Of a stretch of DNA of 58,602 bases, positions 44,910 through 57,373 are shown piece by piece. Source of the DNA: Rhodocyclaceae bacterium (GTDB lineage Bacteria > Pseudomonadota > Gammaproteobacteria > Burkholderiales > Rhodocyclaceae). Made by a program: the position numbers and the translations under genes. The stretch is taken from positions 1 through 58,602 of the forward strand of contig JAGRGD010000306.1 in the NCBI GenBank assembly GCA_020445665.1, in the 5' to 3' direction. A model generated the notes under the pieces. That model was not told the DNA's origin. It did not search any database and saw nothing but the letters and a program-made list of their open reading frames with translations. Each line of letters starts with the position of its first letter. Position 1 is the stretch's first letter.

Positions 44910-47900
44910 ATGGATGCTCGCGCCTCTGGCCCGCCATCTCAAGCTGCCGAGAGTTCCGAAGGCCCGACGCCACCCCAAGCCCGGTCCGACGCCTCTCCGC
45001 GGTCCTCTTCCCCCACGGTCGCACTGCTCGGGTTCTTTCTCCTGCTGATCGTGGCGGTCTGGGTGGTCATCGCCCAACAGGCGAGCCATCTCAGGCGGGA
45101 AGCCGAGAGCGACGCGCGGCGCGACGTCACGAACCTCTCGCTGGCCTTCGCCGAGCACATCCGGGCCCTGTCGCAAAGCCTCGATCTCTCCCTGCTCGCC
45201 CTGCGCGAGTACTGGGCCGAGGGGAAGGATCGTTTCCACCTCGCGGTGGTGCGGCAGGGCTCCGTCGCCCCGATGGATTACACCATCCAGATCGCCGTCA
45301 TCGACCGGGCAGGGCGCCTCGGCTACAGCAACCTCAATCCCGACGCGGCGCCGATTTCACTCGCCGATCGGGAGCACTTCCTCGTTCACCGTGAGCGCGA
45401 GCAGGACGCGCTGTTCATCAGCAGGCCCGTGCTCGGGCGCGTGTCCGGCAAATGGAGCATCCAGTTCACGCGCCCCATCCTCGACCGGGCAGGACATTTC
45501 GACGGCGTCCTCGTGATGTCCGTGAACCCCGACTATTTCTCCCGCTTCTACGAGCGCGTGTCCCTGGGGCCTGGTGCCGCGGTGACGGTCTATCGGGGCG
45601 GCGGAGAAGTGCTCGCGCGGGCGCCTGCGCTCGCCGCAGCGATCGGCGCCGATGCCCATCGCTTTCTTCCCCGGGGCGAACAAGGGGACCAGGTCCGGCT
45701 CCTCGAGGCGGTGTCCAGCATCGACGGGGAAGCGCGTACCTACGGGGTCCGGCCCCTGCCGGGTCTCGACCTGTCGGTTGCGGTCGGCATTGCAGAGGCG
45801 GACATCCGCGCGGCGTACGAAGGCCACCTTCAGGCCCTGGCCCTGGCCGGCGTGCTGACCACGCTCGTCATCGCCGGCTTTGCCTTCACCCTCTCGCGCC
45901 ATCTGGCCGAGCGGGCCAGAGCCACCGACGCGCTGTCCCGGGCGAGGGATCGCGACCGGGTGCTCGTGGCAGCGCTCGAGGCGGCGCCGAGCGGCATCAT
46001 CGTGACCGATGTAGACGCGCGCATCGAGTGGGCCAACGCGGCCTTCACCACGCTCACCGGCTATGCGCCATGGGAGTTCGAGGGGCGAACGCCAGCGGAG
46101 CTGCTCAACTCGGGCGTGCAGCCACCGGACTTCTATAAGGCCATGTGGCAGGACCTGCTGGCCGGCCGGGCGTGGAAAGGCGAACTGGTGAATCGCCGCA
46201 AGGACGGCTCCACCTACGCCGAGGAACTGATCATCGCACCGGTCGCCAACGAGCTGGGCGTCACGACCCACTACGTGGGGGTCAAGCGCGACATCACCGG
46301 CCGAAGGGCTGCCGAGCGCCGACTCAGGCAGGAGAGCGAGCGCAGCCAGCTGCTGTTGCGCATGGCGGGCGATGGCATCCTGATCGTGGATCACGACGGT
46401 CGCATCGTCGAGGTCAGCAACGCCTGCAGCCGGGAACTGGGTTACCCCCGCGAGCGCCTGCTCTGCATGCGCCTGGCCGACATCGACATCCATTGCGACT
46501 GCATCGGTCGGCTTGCCGAACTGCAGCAGGCGGACGCCAGCGGTGGCGCGCCCATCACCATCGAGGCACGCTTCCGGCGCGCGGATGGCGCCCTGCTCGA
46601 CGTGGAGGTCCGCGCCGGGCTCGCCAGCCTGGCCGACGAATCGCTGGTGTTCCTGTCGTTCCGCGACGTCACCGAGCGGCGCCGGCTGGTGGACGCCCTG
46701 GCAGAGGGGGAGCAGCGCTGGAAGTTTGCGCTCGATGGATCCGGGGCGGGTGTCTACGACTGGGATCTCGAGTCTGGCGCCCTGACGTTCTCGGATTCCG
46801 CGATCGCCATCCTCGAACTTGCCCCCGGCAGTACGGTACGCCACATCAAGGACTGGGAGTCGCGGGTCCATCCGATGGACGCCGCAACCCGCCTGGCCGC
46901 CCTTGAGGATTGCCTGAGCGGGCGCAGCGACAGCTACCGCTGCGAGTATCGCTACCGGGTGCGCGGCCAGATCTGGAAATGGGTCGAATCGCGCGGCGCG
47001 CTGGTCCGTCGGGTGCGGGACGGCCGGCCCATGCGCCTGGTCGGCACCTTCCAGGATGTGGACACCGCCCGGCGCGAGACCGACCAGGCCCGCCTGAGGG
47101 CCCGCGTGATGGAGGCCCTGACCCGGGGCAAGAGCCTCGACAGCGTGCTCGACATGACCCTCAGCGGGCTCGAGAAGAACAACCTCGGACTGCTCTTCCT
47201 GCTGCTCACGGTTGGTGGCGGTGGGGCGCTCAAGGCCACCGCGGTGTCCACCTCGACGACCCGCAAGCTGCTCGGCGTGCAGCTGGATTTCGAGGGGCAG
47301 ATCATTGCGGCCGGTAGCAGCGTCTGCATGGGCGAGCCGCTCGAATGCGAGGCCGACGACTCCGACTACTGGCGGAAGCTCGTGGCGCTGGCGACCACCG
47401 AGGGCTACCAGGTGTGCTGGTCCGAGCCGCTGGTGGTCGGTACCCGCCGGATGGGCGCCCTGGTGGCCATGTGCGACGAGGCCGAGGATTTCGCGCCGCC
47501 GGATCTGGTGGAGCTGCAGCAGAGCGCGGCGCTGCTGGCCATCGCGATCCAGAAGCGGGAGGCGGACGACGCGCTGCGCCTCGCCGCGTCGGTGTACGAG
47601 GCAAGCAGCGAGGCGGTGATGGTGGTTGATGCCGAGAACCGGATCGTAGCGGTCAACCCGGCCTTCACGGCCACCACCGGCTACGCCCGAAACGAGGTCC
47701 ATGGCAGGGATCCGAGCGTGCTCTCCTCGGGTCGCCACGACGCGAGCTTCTATCGCGCCATGTGGGCATCAGTCACCTCGACGGGTAGCTGGCAGGGCGA
47801 GATCTGGAACCGGCGCAAGGACGGCGAGGAATACATCGAGTGGCTCAGCATCAATACCGTGCACGACGACGCGGGCCGGGTGCTGCGGCGGGTGGCGGTG

Positions 47901-49253
47901 TTCAGCGACGTGTCCGAGCGCAAGGCGGCGGAGGAGCTGATCTGGCAGCAGGCCAACTTTGACACGGTGACCGGTCTGCCCAACCGCCAGCTGTTCCTCG
48001 ACCGGATGCAGCAGGCGATCGAGAACGCCAACCGTGACGGTGCATCGATCGCCCTGCTGTTCATCGACCTCGACCATTTCAAGGACGTGAACGACACGCT
48101 CGGTCATGTGGCCGGTGACCAGCTCCTCAAGCTCGCCTCGGTGCGGATCCTGTCCTGCGTGCGGGGCATGGATTCGGTGGCCCGCCTCGGCGGCGACGAG
48201 TTCACGGTGCTGCTCCCGATGATCAGCGGCCCGGCACCGGCCGAGCGCATCGCCCAGGCGATCGTCGAGCGGATGACCGAGCCCTTCGCGCTGGATGGCG
48301 AGAGTACCTATCTGACCTGCAGCATCGGCATCACGATGTTCCCCCAGGACGGCAAGACCGCCGAGGCGCTGTTCAAGCAGGCCGACCAGGCCATGTATGC
48401 CGCGAAGAACGCCGGACGCAACCACTTCTGCTGGTTCACGCCCGCCATGCAGCACGACGCGCAATTGCGGCGCGTCCTCGCCAACGACCTGCGTCACGCG
48501 CTCGAGGCTGGCCAGATGGAGGTGCACTATCAGCCCATCGCGTGCGCGCGCACCGGCGAAATCGTCAAGGCAGAAGCGCTGTTGCGCTGGCACCACCCCG
48601 AACGCGGGCTGGTGCCCCCGGGCACGTTCATCCCGATCGCCGAGGACGCCGGCCTGATCGGCGCGCTCGGCAGCTGGGTTTTTGATCAGGTGGCCGCGCG
48701 CATCGTGGGCTGGTCGGCGCTGCGCGGGCGGGCGGGAAGCGAACCCCTGGCCATCTCGGTCAATATGTCACCCCGGCAGTTTCTCGCCGGCGGCAGCGAC
48801 GCCTGGATGGAGGTCCTCGCGGCGGCCGGGCTCAGCCCGTCGCGGATCATCGTCGAGATCACCGAGGGCGTGCTGCTCGACGACCGGGCTGCGGTCATCG
48901 AACGCATGGCGGCGATGCGTTCAAGGGGCGTGCGCTTTGCCCTCGACGACTTCGGCACCGGCTATTCCGCGATGGCCTACCTTCAGCGCTACGAGATCGA
49001 TTTCATCAAGATCGACCGATCCTTCGTCAGCAACCTCGAGGCATCCGACAAGGACCGCGCGATTACCGAGGCCATCATCGTGATGGCCCACAAGCTCGGC
49101 ATGGAAGTGATCGCCGAGGGCGTCGAGGAAGCGGGGCAGGCCCGGCTGCTGACGGATGCCGACTGCGACTATCTGCAGGGCTACCGCATCGGCCGGCCCG
49201 TGTCGGCCACGGTGTTCGAGGCGCAATGCCTGGGCAAGCCGGGTGGGGCTTGA
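44910..49253 (+). CDS. Membrane sensor with Cache-like, PAS, GAF-like, GGDEF and EAL domains
   Basis: A 1447-residue c-di-GMP enzyme. Two membrane helices (about 34-56 and 309-330) enclose a Cache-like periplasmic sensor. PAS domains follow near 349-470, 481-590 and 600-725, a GAF-like domain near 728-888, and a fourth PAS near 890-1008. GGDEF (motif at about 1094) has the inhibitory RxxD five residues before it (RGMD). EAL (about 1222, AEALLRW) keeps EITEG, DDFGTGYS, KIDRSF and AEGVEE. Both domains look catalytically competent. ATG 44910 is chosen because a possible promoter (TAGACT at 44833-44838) excludes earlier starts; the 278-nt upstream gap holds nothing else. Confidence 0.92.
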   Translation: MDARASGPPSQAAESSEGPTPPQARSDASPRSSSPTVALLGFFLLLIVAVWVVIAQQASHLRREAESDARRDVTNLSLAFAEHIRALSQSLDLSLLALREYWAEGKDRFHLAVVRQGSVAPMDYTIQIAVIDRAGRLGYSNLNPDAAPISLADREHFLVHREREQDALFISRPVLGRVSGKWSIQFTRPILDRAGHFDGVLVMSVNPDYFSRFYERVSLGPGAAVTVYRGGGEVLARAPALAAAIGADAHRFLPRGEQGDQVRLLEAVSSIDGEARTYGVRPLPGLDLSVAVGIAEADIRAAYEGHLQALALAGVLTTLVIAGFAFTLSRHLAERARATDALSRARDRDRVLVAALEAAPSGIIVTDVDARIEWANAAFTTLTGYAPWEFEGRTPAELLNSGVQPPDFYKAMWQDLLAGRAWKGELVNRRKDGSTYAEELIIAPVANELGVTTHYVGVKRDITGRRAAERRLRQESERSQLLLRMAGDGILIVDHDGRIVEVSNACSRELGYPRERLLCMRLADIDIHCDCIGRLAELQQADASGGAPITIEARFRRADGALLDVEVRAGLASLADESLVFLSFRDVTERRRLVDALAEGEQRWKFALDGSGAGVYDWDLESGALTFSDSAIAILELAPGSTVRHIKDWESRVHPMDAATRLAALEDCLSGRSDSYRCEYRYRVRGQIWKWVESRGALVRRVRDGRPMRLVGTFQDVDTARRETDQARLRARVMEALTRGKSLDSVLDMTLSGLEKNNLGLLFLLLTVGGGGALKATAVSTSTTRKLLGVQLDFEGQIIAAGSSVCMGEPLECEADDSDYWRKLVALATTEGYQVCWSEPLVVGTRRMGALVAMCDEAEDFAPPDLVELQQSAALLAIAIQKREADDALRLAASVYEASSEAVMVVDAENRIVAVNPAFTATTGYARNEVHGRDPSVLSSGRHDASFYRAMWASVTSTGSWQGEIWNRRKDGEEYIEWLSINTVHDDAGRVLRRVAVFSDVSERKAAEELIWQQANFDTVTGLPNRQLFLDRMQQAIENANRDGASIALLFIDLDHFKDVNDTLGHVAGDQLLKLASVRILSCVRGMDSVARLGGDEFTVLLPMISGPAPAERIAQAIVERMTEPFALDGESTYLTCSIGITMFPQDGKTAEALFKQADQAMYAAKNAGRNHFCWFTPAMQHDAQLRRVLANDLRHALEAGQMEVHYQPIACARTGEIVKAEALLRWHHPERGLVPPGTFIPIAEDAGLIGALGSWVFDQVAARIVGWSALRGRAGSEPLAISVNMSPRQFLAGGSDAWMEVLAAAGLSPSRIIVEITEGVLLDDRAAVIERMAAMRSRGVRFALDDFGTGYSAMAYLQRYEIDFIKIDRSFVSNLEASDKDRAITEAIIVMAHKLGMEVIAEGVEEAGQARLLTDADCDYLQGYRIGRPVSATVFEAQCLGKPGGA

Positions 49254-49265
49254 ACGCGCCCGGGA

Positions 49266-49934
49266 TCAATCCTCGAAGCGATAGCCGAAGGTCTCGATAT
49301 CCCGCTGGTAGAGTCGCCCGACGAGATCCCGCGTCTCGGCGTCGTAGTACGCGGCATGGGCCGCAGCGGCGCCGGCAGGCCGTGGGGAGGCGGACGCATC
49401 CTCGCCGCTTTCGGATGCATTCACGTGCGGCAGCAGCGTCCGCGGGATCCCGACGGTATCGCAGACCCGGTCGAAATCCGCCTGCAGGTTCTCGAATCGA
49501 CCCACGAAGTCCACCAGGCATCTGCCCGTGTCATCGTAGAGGTAGTCGCACTGGGGGAGCACGTGGCGGTAGGCATCCGAGTAGTTGCACGGCTCGGGAA
49601 AACCCTCCCGCACAAACTCGGTAAACGACATCTGCGTGAAGTAGCGGCGGTAGTTGAATTCCGAGACCAGCCGCGACCACGGGTTCCGGACGAAGGCGAA
49701 CTTGAAGTAGGCATTGAACCCGGCCTCGGAGATGTGGCCGCAATCGACATATTCGGTGGCCGTCAGGTGGCCGAGGCGCTCCGGCCCCAGGGCCGGGTCG
49801 GGGTTGAAGCGGAGCAGCAGGGGCGCCCGCTCGTCCCAGGTCAGGCCGTACTGCGCAAGAAAGACATGCTCGATGCTGATCCCGGCAGTCTTCGGCACAT
49901 GAACGAAGACGCACTGGTGACGGTGGGAGATCAT
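49266..49934 (-). CDS. Sulfotransferase family 2 protein
   Basis: A 222-residue sulfotransferase that would move sulfate from PAPS to a glycan or similar acceptor. The 5'-phosphosulfate loop FVHVPKTAGISIEHVF lies at 8-23, and the 3'-phosphate motif FVRNPWSRLVSEFNYRR near 80-96. VDFVGRFENLQADFDRVC is also typical. No signal peptide or membrane anchor is seen, so it is cytoplasmic. It lies alone on the minus strand between the two c-di-GMP genes; an exopolysaccharide substrate is only a guess from that context. ATG 49934 begins the PAPS loop strand. Confidence 0.9.
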   Translation of the reverse strand: MISHRHQCVFVHVPKTAGISIEHVFLAQYGLTWDERAPLLLRFNPDPALGPERLGHLTATEYVDCGHISEAGFNAYFKFAFVRNPWSRLVSEFNYRRYFTQMSFTEFVREGFPEPCNYSDAYRHVLPQCDYLYDDTGRCLVDFVGRFENLQADFDRVCDTVGIPRTLLPHVNASESGEDASASPRPAGAAAAHAAYYDAETRDLVGRLYQRDIETFGYRFED

Positions 49935-50079
49935 TGTTGGCGGGTCGCATGAGGGTCGGGTCGTAATCCGGACAAGCGTACCGCAGGTGCCGCTTCCTGA
50001 CTCCGGATCGTGGCGTACCGGGCCAGGGGCCGCAAAACTCCGTAGAAACCGCGAATTCAGGTTTGCACCGGACAACCGC

Positions 50080-50085
50080 TAATAA
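50080..50085 (+). promoter_or_regulatory. Candidate -10 of the binding-protein/GGDEF-EAL operon
   Basis: TAATAA with a weak -35 TTCAGG at 50056-50061 (18-nt spacing) in the divergent region between the sulfotransferase and the binding-protein gene. If real, it places transcription start near 50092 and rules out the earliest possible translation start. Confidence 0.3.
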
Positions 50086-50290
50086 CCGGAGCGGCAGCGG
50101 CGCGCGATTCGGCCCGTTGAACCCGGAGGCGGGACGCCAGGCCGTCCGCGGCCGCAACACGCTCCACCCGTCCATGGGAGTCGTCATGGTGTCGATGTTG
50201 GCCCGGTTGCCTGCACTGCTGAGTTTCGAACCTGCACCCCGGGCGGGCCCGAGCTGTGCGCCGGACTGCCAACTGCCCCCGCCACGGAAC

Positions 50291-51313
50291 GTGGCGACAC
50301 CGTCGCCAGGGGGAGCCCGACTCGCGGCGCGATCCCTCGCGCGGCTGGGACGCGGGTTGCTCGCGCTGCTGACGCTGGCGCTGCCATCGACAGGCGCCGC
50401 AGACCAGTTCGCGATCATCGGCAAGAGTTCGAGCGACGCCAACTTCATTGCCGTGTGGCGCGGCTGCAACGAAGCCGCCGAGACCCGGGGTGACCGCTGC
50501 GATCTGGTGGACATGCCGGGTGCCGCCAACTTCCACCGCCAGGCCGCCGCCGTCGGCGAGGCGCTCGGCTCCGGGCGCTTCAGCGGTGTCGCGATCTCGG
50601 TCATGTCGTCCGAGGCCATCGCCAAGGCCATCCGCTCGGCGGATGCGGCAATCCCCGTCATCACTTTCGACTCTCCCTTCGACGACGGCCATGCGGCGCT
50701 GAGCCGCACCTACGTCGGCATCGACAACTTCGCCTTCGGGCGGGAGGCGGGCAGGCTGGTGCGTGGCTGGCACCCTGAAGGCGGCATCTTGTGCCTGATG
50801 ACGGAGCGCCACGACCCCAACCTGGCGCGGCGCGTGCGTGGCGTGCGTTTCGAGCTCGCCGGTGTCGAGGGCGAAGCGGGCGACCAGCCGCTGCGCGGGG
50901 AGGGCGGCTGGGTCGAGCACGACCGCTGTCCGTGGTACTCGTCCGACAGCGCGGACCGCTCCCTCTACCAGACGCGAATCACCCTGAACTCGCTCGGCGT
51001 CGACGCCTTCGTGTCGGTCGGGCACTGGCCGATTCTCGACGCCGCGGGCTACGCAGCTGCCGCACGCCCCGCCAGGGCCCGGCTCGCGGCGCGCCAACCG
51101 GCGGTGGTGGTCGGCGTGGGGCAGGTGAGTGACGCCCAGAAACAGCTCCTGGACATGGGGCTCGTGCATGCCTATGTCGGCATCGATTTCCCCCTCATGG
51201 GTCAATGGGTCTACCGCGCCCTTCGCGCGGCGGCGGATGGCGAAGCGCTGCCCCGCAAGACGATCCTTCCGGTGGCCACGCGGCGCCCGTCATCCCCACC
51301 GGAAGCCCGATGA
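50291..51313 (+). CDS. Periplasmic binding protein (sugar-type, Peripla_BP_4-like)
   Basis: A type-1 periplasmic binding protein of about 340 residues. A signal peptide (LARLGRGLLALLTLALPSTGAAD) precedes IIGKSSSDANFIAVWRGCNEAAE, GVAISVMSSEAIAKAIRSAD, PVITFDSPF, YVGIDNFAFGREAGRLVRGW and ALGV-type hinge strands, as in sugar-binding proteins. GTG 50291 places the signal at the N-terminus; ATGs at 50174, 50186 and 50195 would give a long extension, so the start is uncertain. No permease or ATPase is nearby. Its stop overlaps the start of the GGDEF-EAL gene (ATGA), implying that the two form a sensory pair. Confidence 0.8.
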   Translation: MATPSPGGARLAARSLARLGRGLLALLTLALPSTGAADQFAIIGKSSSDANFIAVWRGCNEAAETRGDRCDLVDMPGAANFHRQAAAVGEALGSGRFSGVAISVMSSEAIAKAIRSADAAIPVITFDSPFDDGHAALSRTYVGIDNFAFGREAGRLVRGWHPEGGILCLMTERHDPNLARRVRGVRFELAGVEGEAGDQPLRGEGGWVEHDRCPWYSSDSADRSLYQTRITLNSLGVDAFVSVGHWPILDAAGYAAAARPARARLAARQPAVVVGVGQVSDAQKQLLDMGLVHAYVGIDFPLMGQWVYRALRAAADGEALPRKTILPVATRRPSSPPEAR

Positions 51314-54096
51314 CACATAGGTCACGGTCGCTGCGCCGCACGATGCTGGTCGGGGCCTTGATCGGGATTTTCCTGCCGACGCTCCTTTTCGTCGGCTACG
51401 AATTCGGGGTCCGCTTTCCGGCGGAGTCCGAGCGCTCGGTGCAGGAGATCGAGGCCCGCTACTCCCAGGTCCTGACCCGGGCCATGACCCTGTCCATCTG
51501 GACCGGCGATCTGCACTATGCCAACGAGATCGCCGACGCCGTGATGCGCGACCCGAACGTGGCCCGGATCCGGGTGACCGACGAATTCGGCGACGAGATC
51601 GTCGACCGACGGGCCGGACGTCCTGATGGCACCACCCAGCGCAGCCGCACCATCCCGCTGGTCCATGCGGGCCACACGGTGGGATCCCTGACACTGGAAG
51701 TGCTCGCCCATCAGATCCGCAGCAACCTGTACGGCAAGCTGCAGGGCCAGCTGGTCCTCATCGTCGGCCAGCTGCTGCTCTCGCTCGTGATCATTCTGCT
51801 GGTCATGGAACATCGTGTGCTGCGCCCGCTCCTCGTCCTCAAGGGCGCCGCCGGTCGGATTGCCCGTGGCGAGTTCGAAGGGCCGCTGCACTCGCCCCGA
51901 CGCGACGAGATCGGCGACCTGACCCGGTCGCTCGACCGCATGCGGGCCGATCTGAAGGCCCTGCTGGCCGCGCGGGATCTCGCCGCCCGCGAGCTCGGCC
52001 ACAGTGAGCGGCGCTTCCGGATCCTCTCGTCGATCACCAACGACGTGGTGTTCACGTGCCGCCGGCACGCCGTGGGAGGCTGGCGGGTGGACTGGCTCAG
52101 CGGCGACGCCGAGCGCATCTTCGGCTGCCCGGGCGAGCGCGTTGTCGAAGCCGGCGACTGGCTGCACCTGGTCTGCCCCCCGCAGCGCCCCGCGCTGGAG
52201 GCGGCATTGCGGCAGCTGCAGGAAGGGCAGTCGCTCGCACTGGAGACGGCCCTCGACGGGCTCGACGGTGCCCGTCGCAATGTTCGCCTGCGCGCGAAGC
52301 TGGAGCCCGCCGAGGCAGACGGCGCAGCCCCCCGTCTGCACGGTGCACTTGAAGACATCACCGAGCGCAAACGGGCCGAGGAGGCCCGGCGCCTGGCCGA
52401 CGCCGTGTATCAGAACAGCGGCCAGTCGATCGTGATCACCGATGCCCAGCTGCACATCGTCGCGGTCAACCCGGCCTTCTCGGTACTCAGCGGCTTCGGC
52501 CTCGACGACGTGAAGGACCAGCCCCTCGAGGTACTGTTTGCGGAGCGCCTGAAACCGCAGATGCTCGAGAACCTGCACGAAGCCCTGCGCGCCGCCGGAC
52601 GCTGGGAAGGCGAGACCTGGCATCGCCGGCTCGCTGGCCAGGACATCGCCTGCTGGCTGTCGGTGGATACGGTGCCACGGGACGATGGCGAGATCGACCA
52701 CTATGTGGTGATCTTCCACGACATCACCGAAAAGAAGCGCACCGAATCGCTGGTCTGGCAACAGGCCAACTACGATTCGCTGACCGGCCTGCCGAACCGG
52801 CGGCTGTTCGGCGACCGTCTCGAGCAGGACCTGAAGCTCGCGCGTCGCAACGGCACGCTCCTGGCTGTGCTCTTCATCGACCTCGATCGCTTCAAGGAGG
52901 TGAACGACGTCTTCGGCCACCATCGCGGCGACGAACTGCTGGTCGAGGCCGCCCAGCGGATCAGCGCATGCGTGCGCGATTCGGACACCGTGGCGCGGAT
53001 CGGCGGCGACGAATTCACCCTGGCCCTGCCGAACCTGCAGCGCTCGCTGGACGTGGAGTCCACCGCGCGGGCCATCCTGGAGGCGCTGGCCCGCCCGTTC
53101 CCGATCGGCAACGAGAGCGTGTTCGTGTCTGCCAGCATCGGCATCACCCTGTTTCCGGACGATGGGCAGTCGATGGTCGATCTCCTCAAGAACGCCGACC
53201 AGGCCATGTATGAGGCCAAGCGCAGCGGCCGCAACCGCTTCAGCTACTACATGTCGGCCATGGAGGAATCCTCGCAGCTGCGCATGCAACTCACCAACGC
53301 GCTGCACCGCGCGCTGCAACAGGAAGAGTTCCAGCTCGCCTACCAGCCGATCGTCGAACTGGCGAGCGGCCGGGTCTGCAAGACCGAGGCGCTGGTGCGC
53401 TGGCTGCACCCGGAGCACGGCGTGATCAGCCCTGACGCCTTCATCCCGCTGGCAGAGGAAACCGGCGTCATTCACGCACTCGGCGACTGGGTGTTCCGCC
53501 AGGCGCTGGCCGATGCGGCCCGTTTCCGGGCGGCGTCGGGCGAACCGATCCAGATCGGGATCAACCTCTCGCCAGTACAGCTACGTCACCCGGACCGCAG
53601 ATGCCTGCAATGGACCGAAGCCCTGGCCGCATCCGTGCCGGCCAGCGACGTGATCATCGAGATCACCGAGGGTGTGCTGCTCGACGCGGAAGACTTCGTC
53701 GTCGATCAGCTGAGCCAGCTCAAGGCCAGTGGTATGCAGTTCGCCATCGACGATTTCGGCACCGGCTACTCCTCGCTGTCGTATCTGAAGAAGTTCGCCA
53801 TTGACTACGTCAAGATAGACCGCAGCTTCACCGCCCAGCTGGCGCCGGACAGCGACGAGCTCGCGCTGTGCGAGGCGATCGTCGTCATGGCCCACAAGCT
53901 GGGCCTGAAGGTCATCGCGGAGGGGATCGAGACGCCGGCACAGCGCGACCTGCTGATCGCGATCGGCTGCGATCTGGGGCAGGGCTACCTGTTCGCCCGG
54001 CCCATGCCGGCGGACGCACTTATCGACCGACTCCGTTCCGGTGGCGAAGGCGGCGTGGCCGACACGCTTCACGGGCCGGCCGAAGACGGACCGTGA
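51310..54096 (+). CDS. Membrane PAS-PAS-GGDEF-EAL protein coupled to the binding protein
   Basis: A 928-residue c-di-GMP enzyme. Helix 1 (about 12-32) and helix 2 (about 143-165) enclose a small periplasmic domain of about 110 residues, CHASE8-like. HAMP (165-220) and two PAS domains (228-360, 368-485) follow. GGDEF is at about 565 with the inhibitory RxxD (RDSD) five residues before it. EAL is at about 693 (TEALVRW) with EITEG, DDFGTGYSS, KIDRSF and AEGIET intact. Both activities look possible. The start codon lies within the stop of the binding-protein gene, so that protein probably supplies the ligand signal to the periplasmic domain. Confidence 0.93.
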   Translation: MTHRSRSLRRTMLVGALIGIFLPTLLFVGYEFGVRFPAESERSVQEIEARYSQVLTRAMTLSIWTGDLHYANEIADAVMRDPNVARIRVTDEFGDEIVDRRAGRPDGTTQRSRTIPLVHAGHTVGSLTLEVLAHQIRSNLYGKLQGQLVLIVGQLLLSLVIILLVMEHRVLRPLLVLKGAAGRIARGEFEGPLHSPRRDEIGDLTRSLDRMRADLKALLAARDLAARELGHSERRFRILSSITNDVVFTCRRHAVGGWRVDWLSGDAERIFGCPGERVVEAGDWLHLVCPPQRPALEAALRQLQEGQSLALETALDGLDGARRNVRLRAKLEPAEADGAAPRLHGALEDITERKRAEEARRLADAVYQNSGQSIVITDAQLHIVAVNPAFSVLSGFGLDDVKDQPLEVLFAERLKPQMLENLHEALRAAGRWEGETWHRRLAGQDIACWLSVDTVPRDDGEIDHYVVIFHDITEKKRTESLVWQQANYDSLTGLPNRRLFGDRLEQDLKLARRNGTLLAVLFIDLDRFKEVNDVFGHHRGDELLVEAAQRISACVRDSDTVARIGGDEFTLALPNLQRSLDVESTARAILEALARPFPIGNESVFVSASIGITLFPDDGQSMVDLLKNADQAMYEAKRSGRNRFSYYMSAMEESSQLRMQLTNALHRALQQEEFQLAYQPIVELASGRVCKTEALVRWLHPEHGVISPDAFIPLAEETGVIHALGDWVFRQALADAARFRAASGEPIQIGINLSPVQLRHPDRRCLQWTEALAASVPASDVIIEITEGVLLDAEDFVVDQLSQLKASGMQFAIDDFGTGYSSLSYLKKFAIDYVKIDRSFTAQLAPDSDELALCEAIVVMAHKLGLKVIAEGIETPAQRDLLIAIGCDLGQGYLFARPMPADALIDRLRSGGEGGVADTLHGPAEDGP

Positions 54097-54175
54097 AGGC
54101 CTTGCCGCAGACCGCGCACCGCAGTCGAACGCCACGGTGCGCGGGGAGCCTCAGGACCGGTCCGTTTCGGGCCGC

Positions 54176-56941
<2,766 letters not shown>

Positions 56942-57373
56942 GGTGTCTCCCAACATGGATCAATGGACAGGCCAGCCGGATGGATGACCCGAACGCGATT
57001 TAGGCCGATCCGCATTGCGTGCGTGTGATGGATTAGGAGACGGGTGGAGAGCTTCTCGCAGTGGTGGAGAGAGGGCTCCGGCAAGCGATTGGGCGTGGAC
57101 GTCATGCGCCGACTAGAACACTTCTCCGTAACGCCCTGAATAACCGAATGTTCGTTCACCCCTAGACATTTTTAAGGTCCGGGGTCCCAGGACCTCATCT
57201 CGGCCTACTACTACCCCTCGCACGTTAAGTCGTGTCTAGCCCTCCGAGCACCTCATCTCGGCCTAGTGCTACCCATTGACCTCAATTCAGGCTAGTGCTA
57301 CCCAAAGCCTAATCGCATAAAATAAGACTCCCATTTTGTATGGCCAGCTCTCTTTTGCCATCAAGGCCACTGC
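56942..57373. other. Intergenic transition from core to AT-rich accessory DNA
   Basis: The 432 nt between the nuclease start and the GNAT-like gene contain no convincing ORF. The left half should hold the nuclease promoter. Base composition becomes AT-richer from about 57120, and the three direct repeats listed separately occupy 57192-57303. AAAATAAGA-type AT-rich sequence at about 57317-57330 may contribute to the promoter of the next gene. Confidence 0.5.
57192..57303. repeat. Three degenerate 25-bp direct repeats
   Basis: Copies lie at 57192-57216, 57250-57274 and 57279-57303. Each begins ACCTCA and ends CTACCC; copies 1 and 2 share ACCTCATCTCGGCCTA, and copies 2 and 3 share CTAGTGCTACCC. 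Spacing is 58 and then 29 bp, the first exactly twice the second, suggesting phased binding sites with one unit lost. Several transposase-binding sites at a transposon end, as in IS21 or Tn7-like elements, are the likeliest explanation. Confidence 0.7.

Noticed and set aside
51322-53475. A 717-codon minus-strand frame opposite the GGDEF-EAL gene.
   Set aside because: Shadow frame; GGDEF and EAL motifs are on the plus strand.
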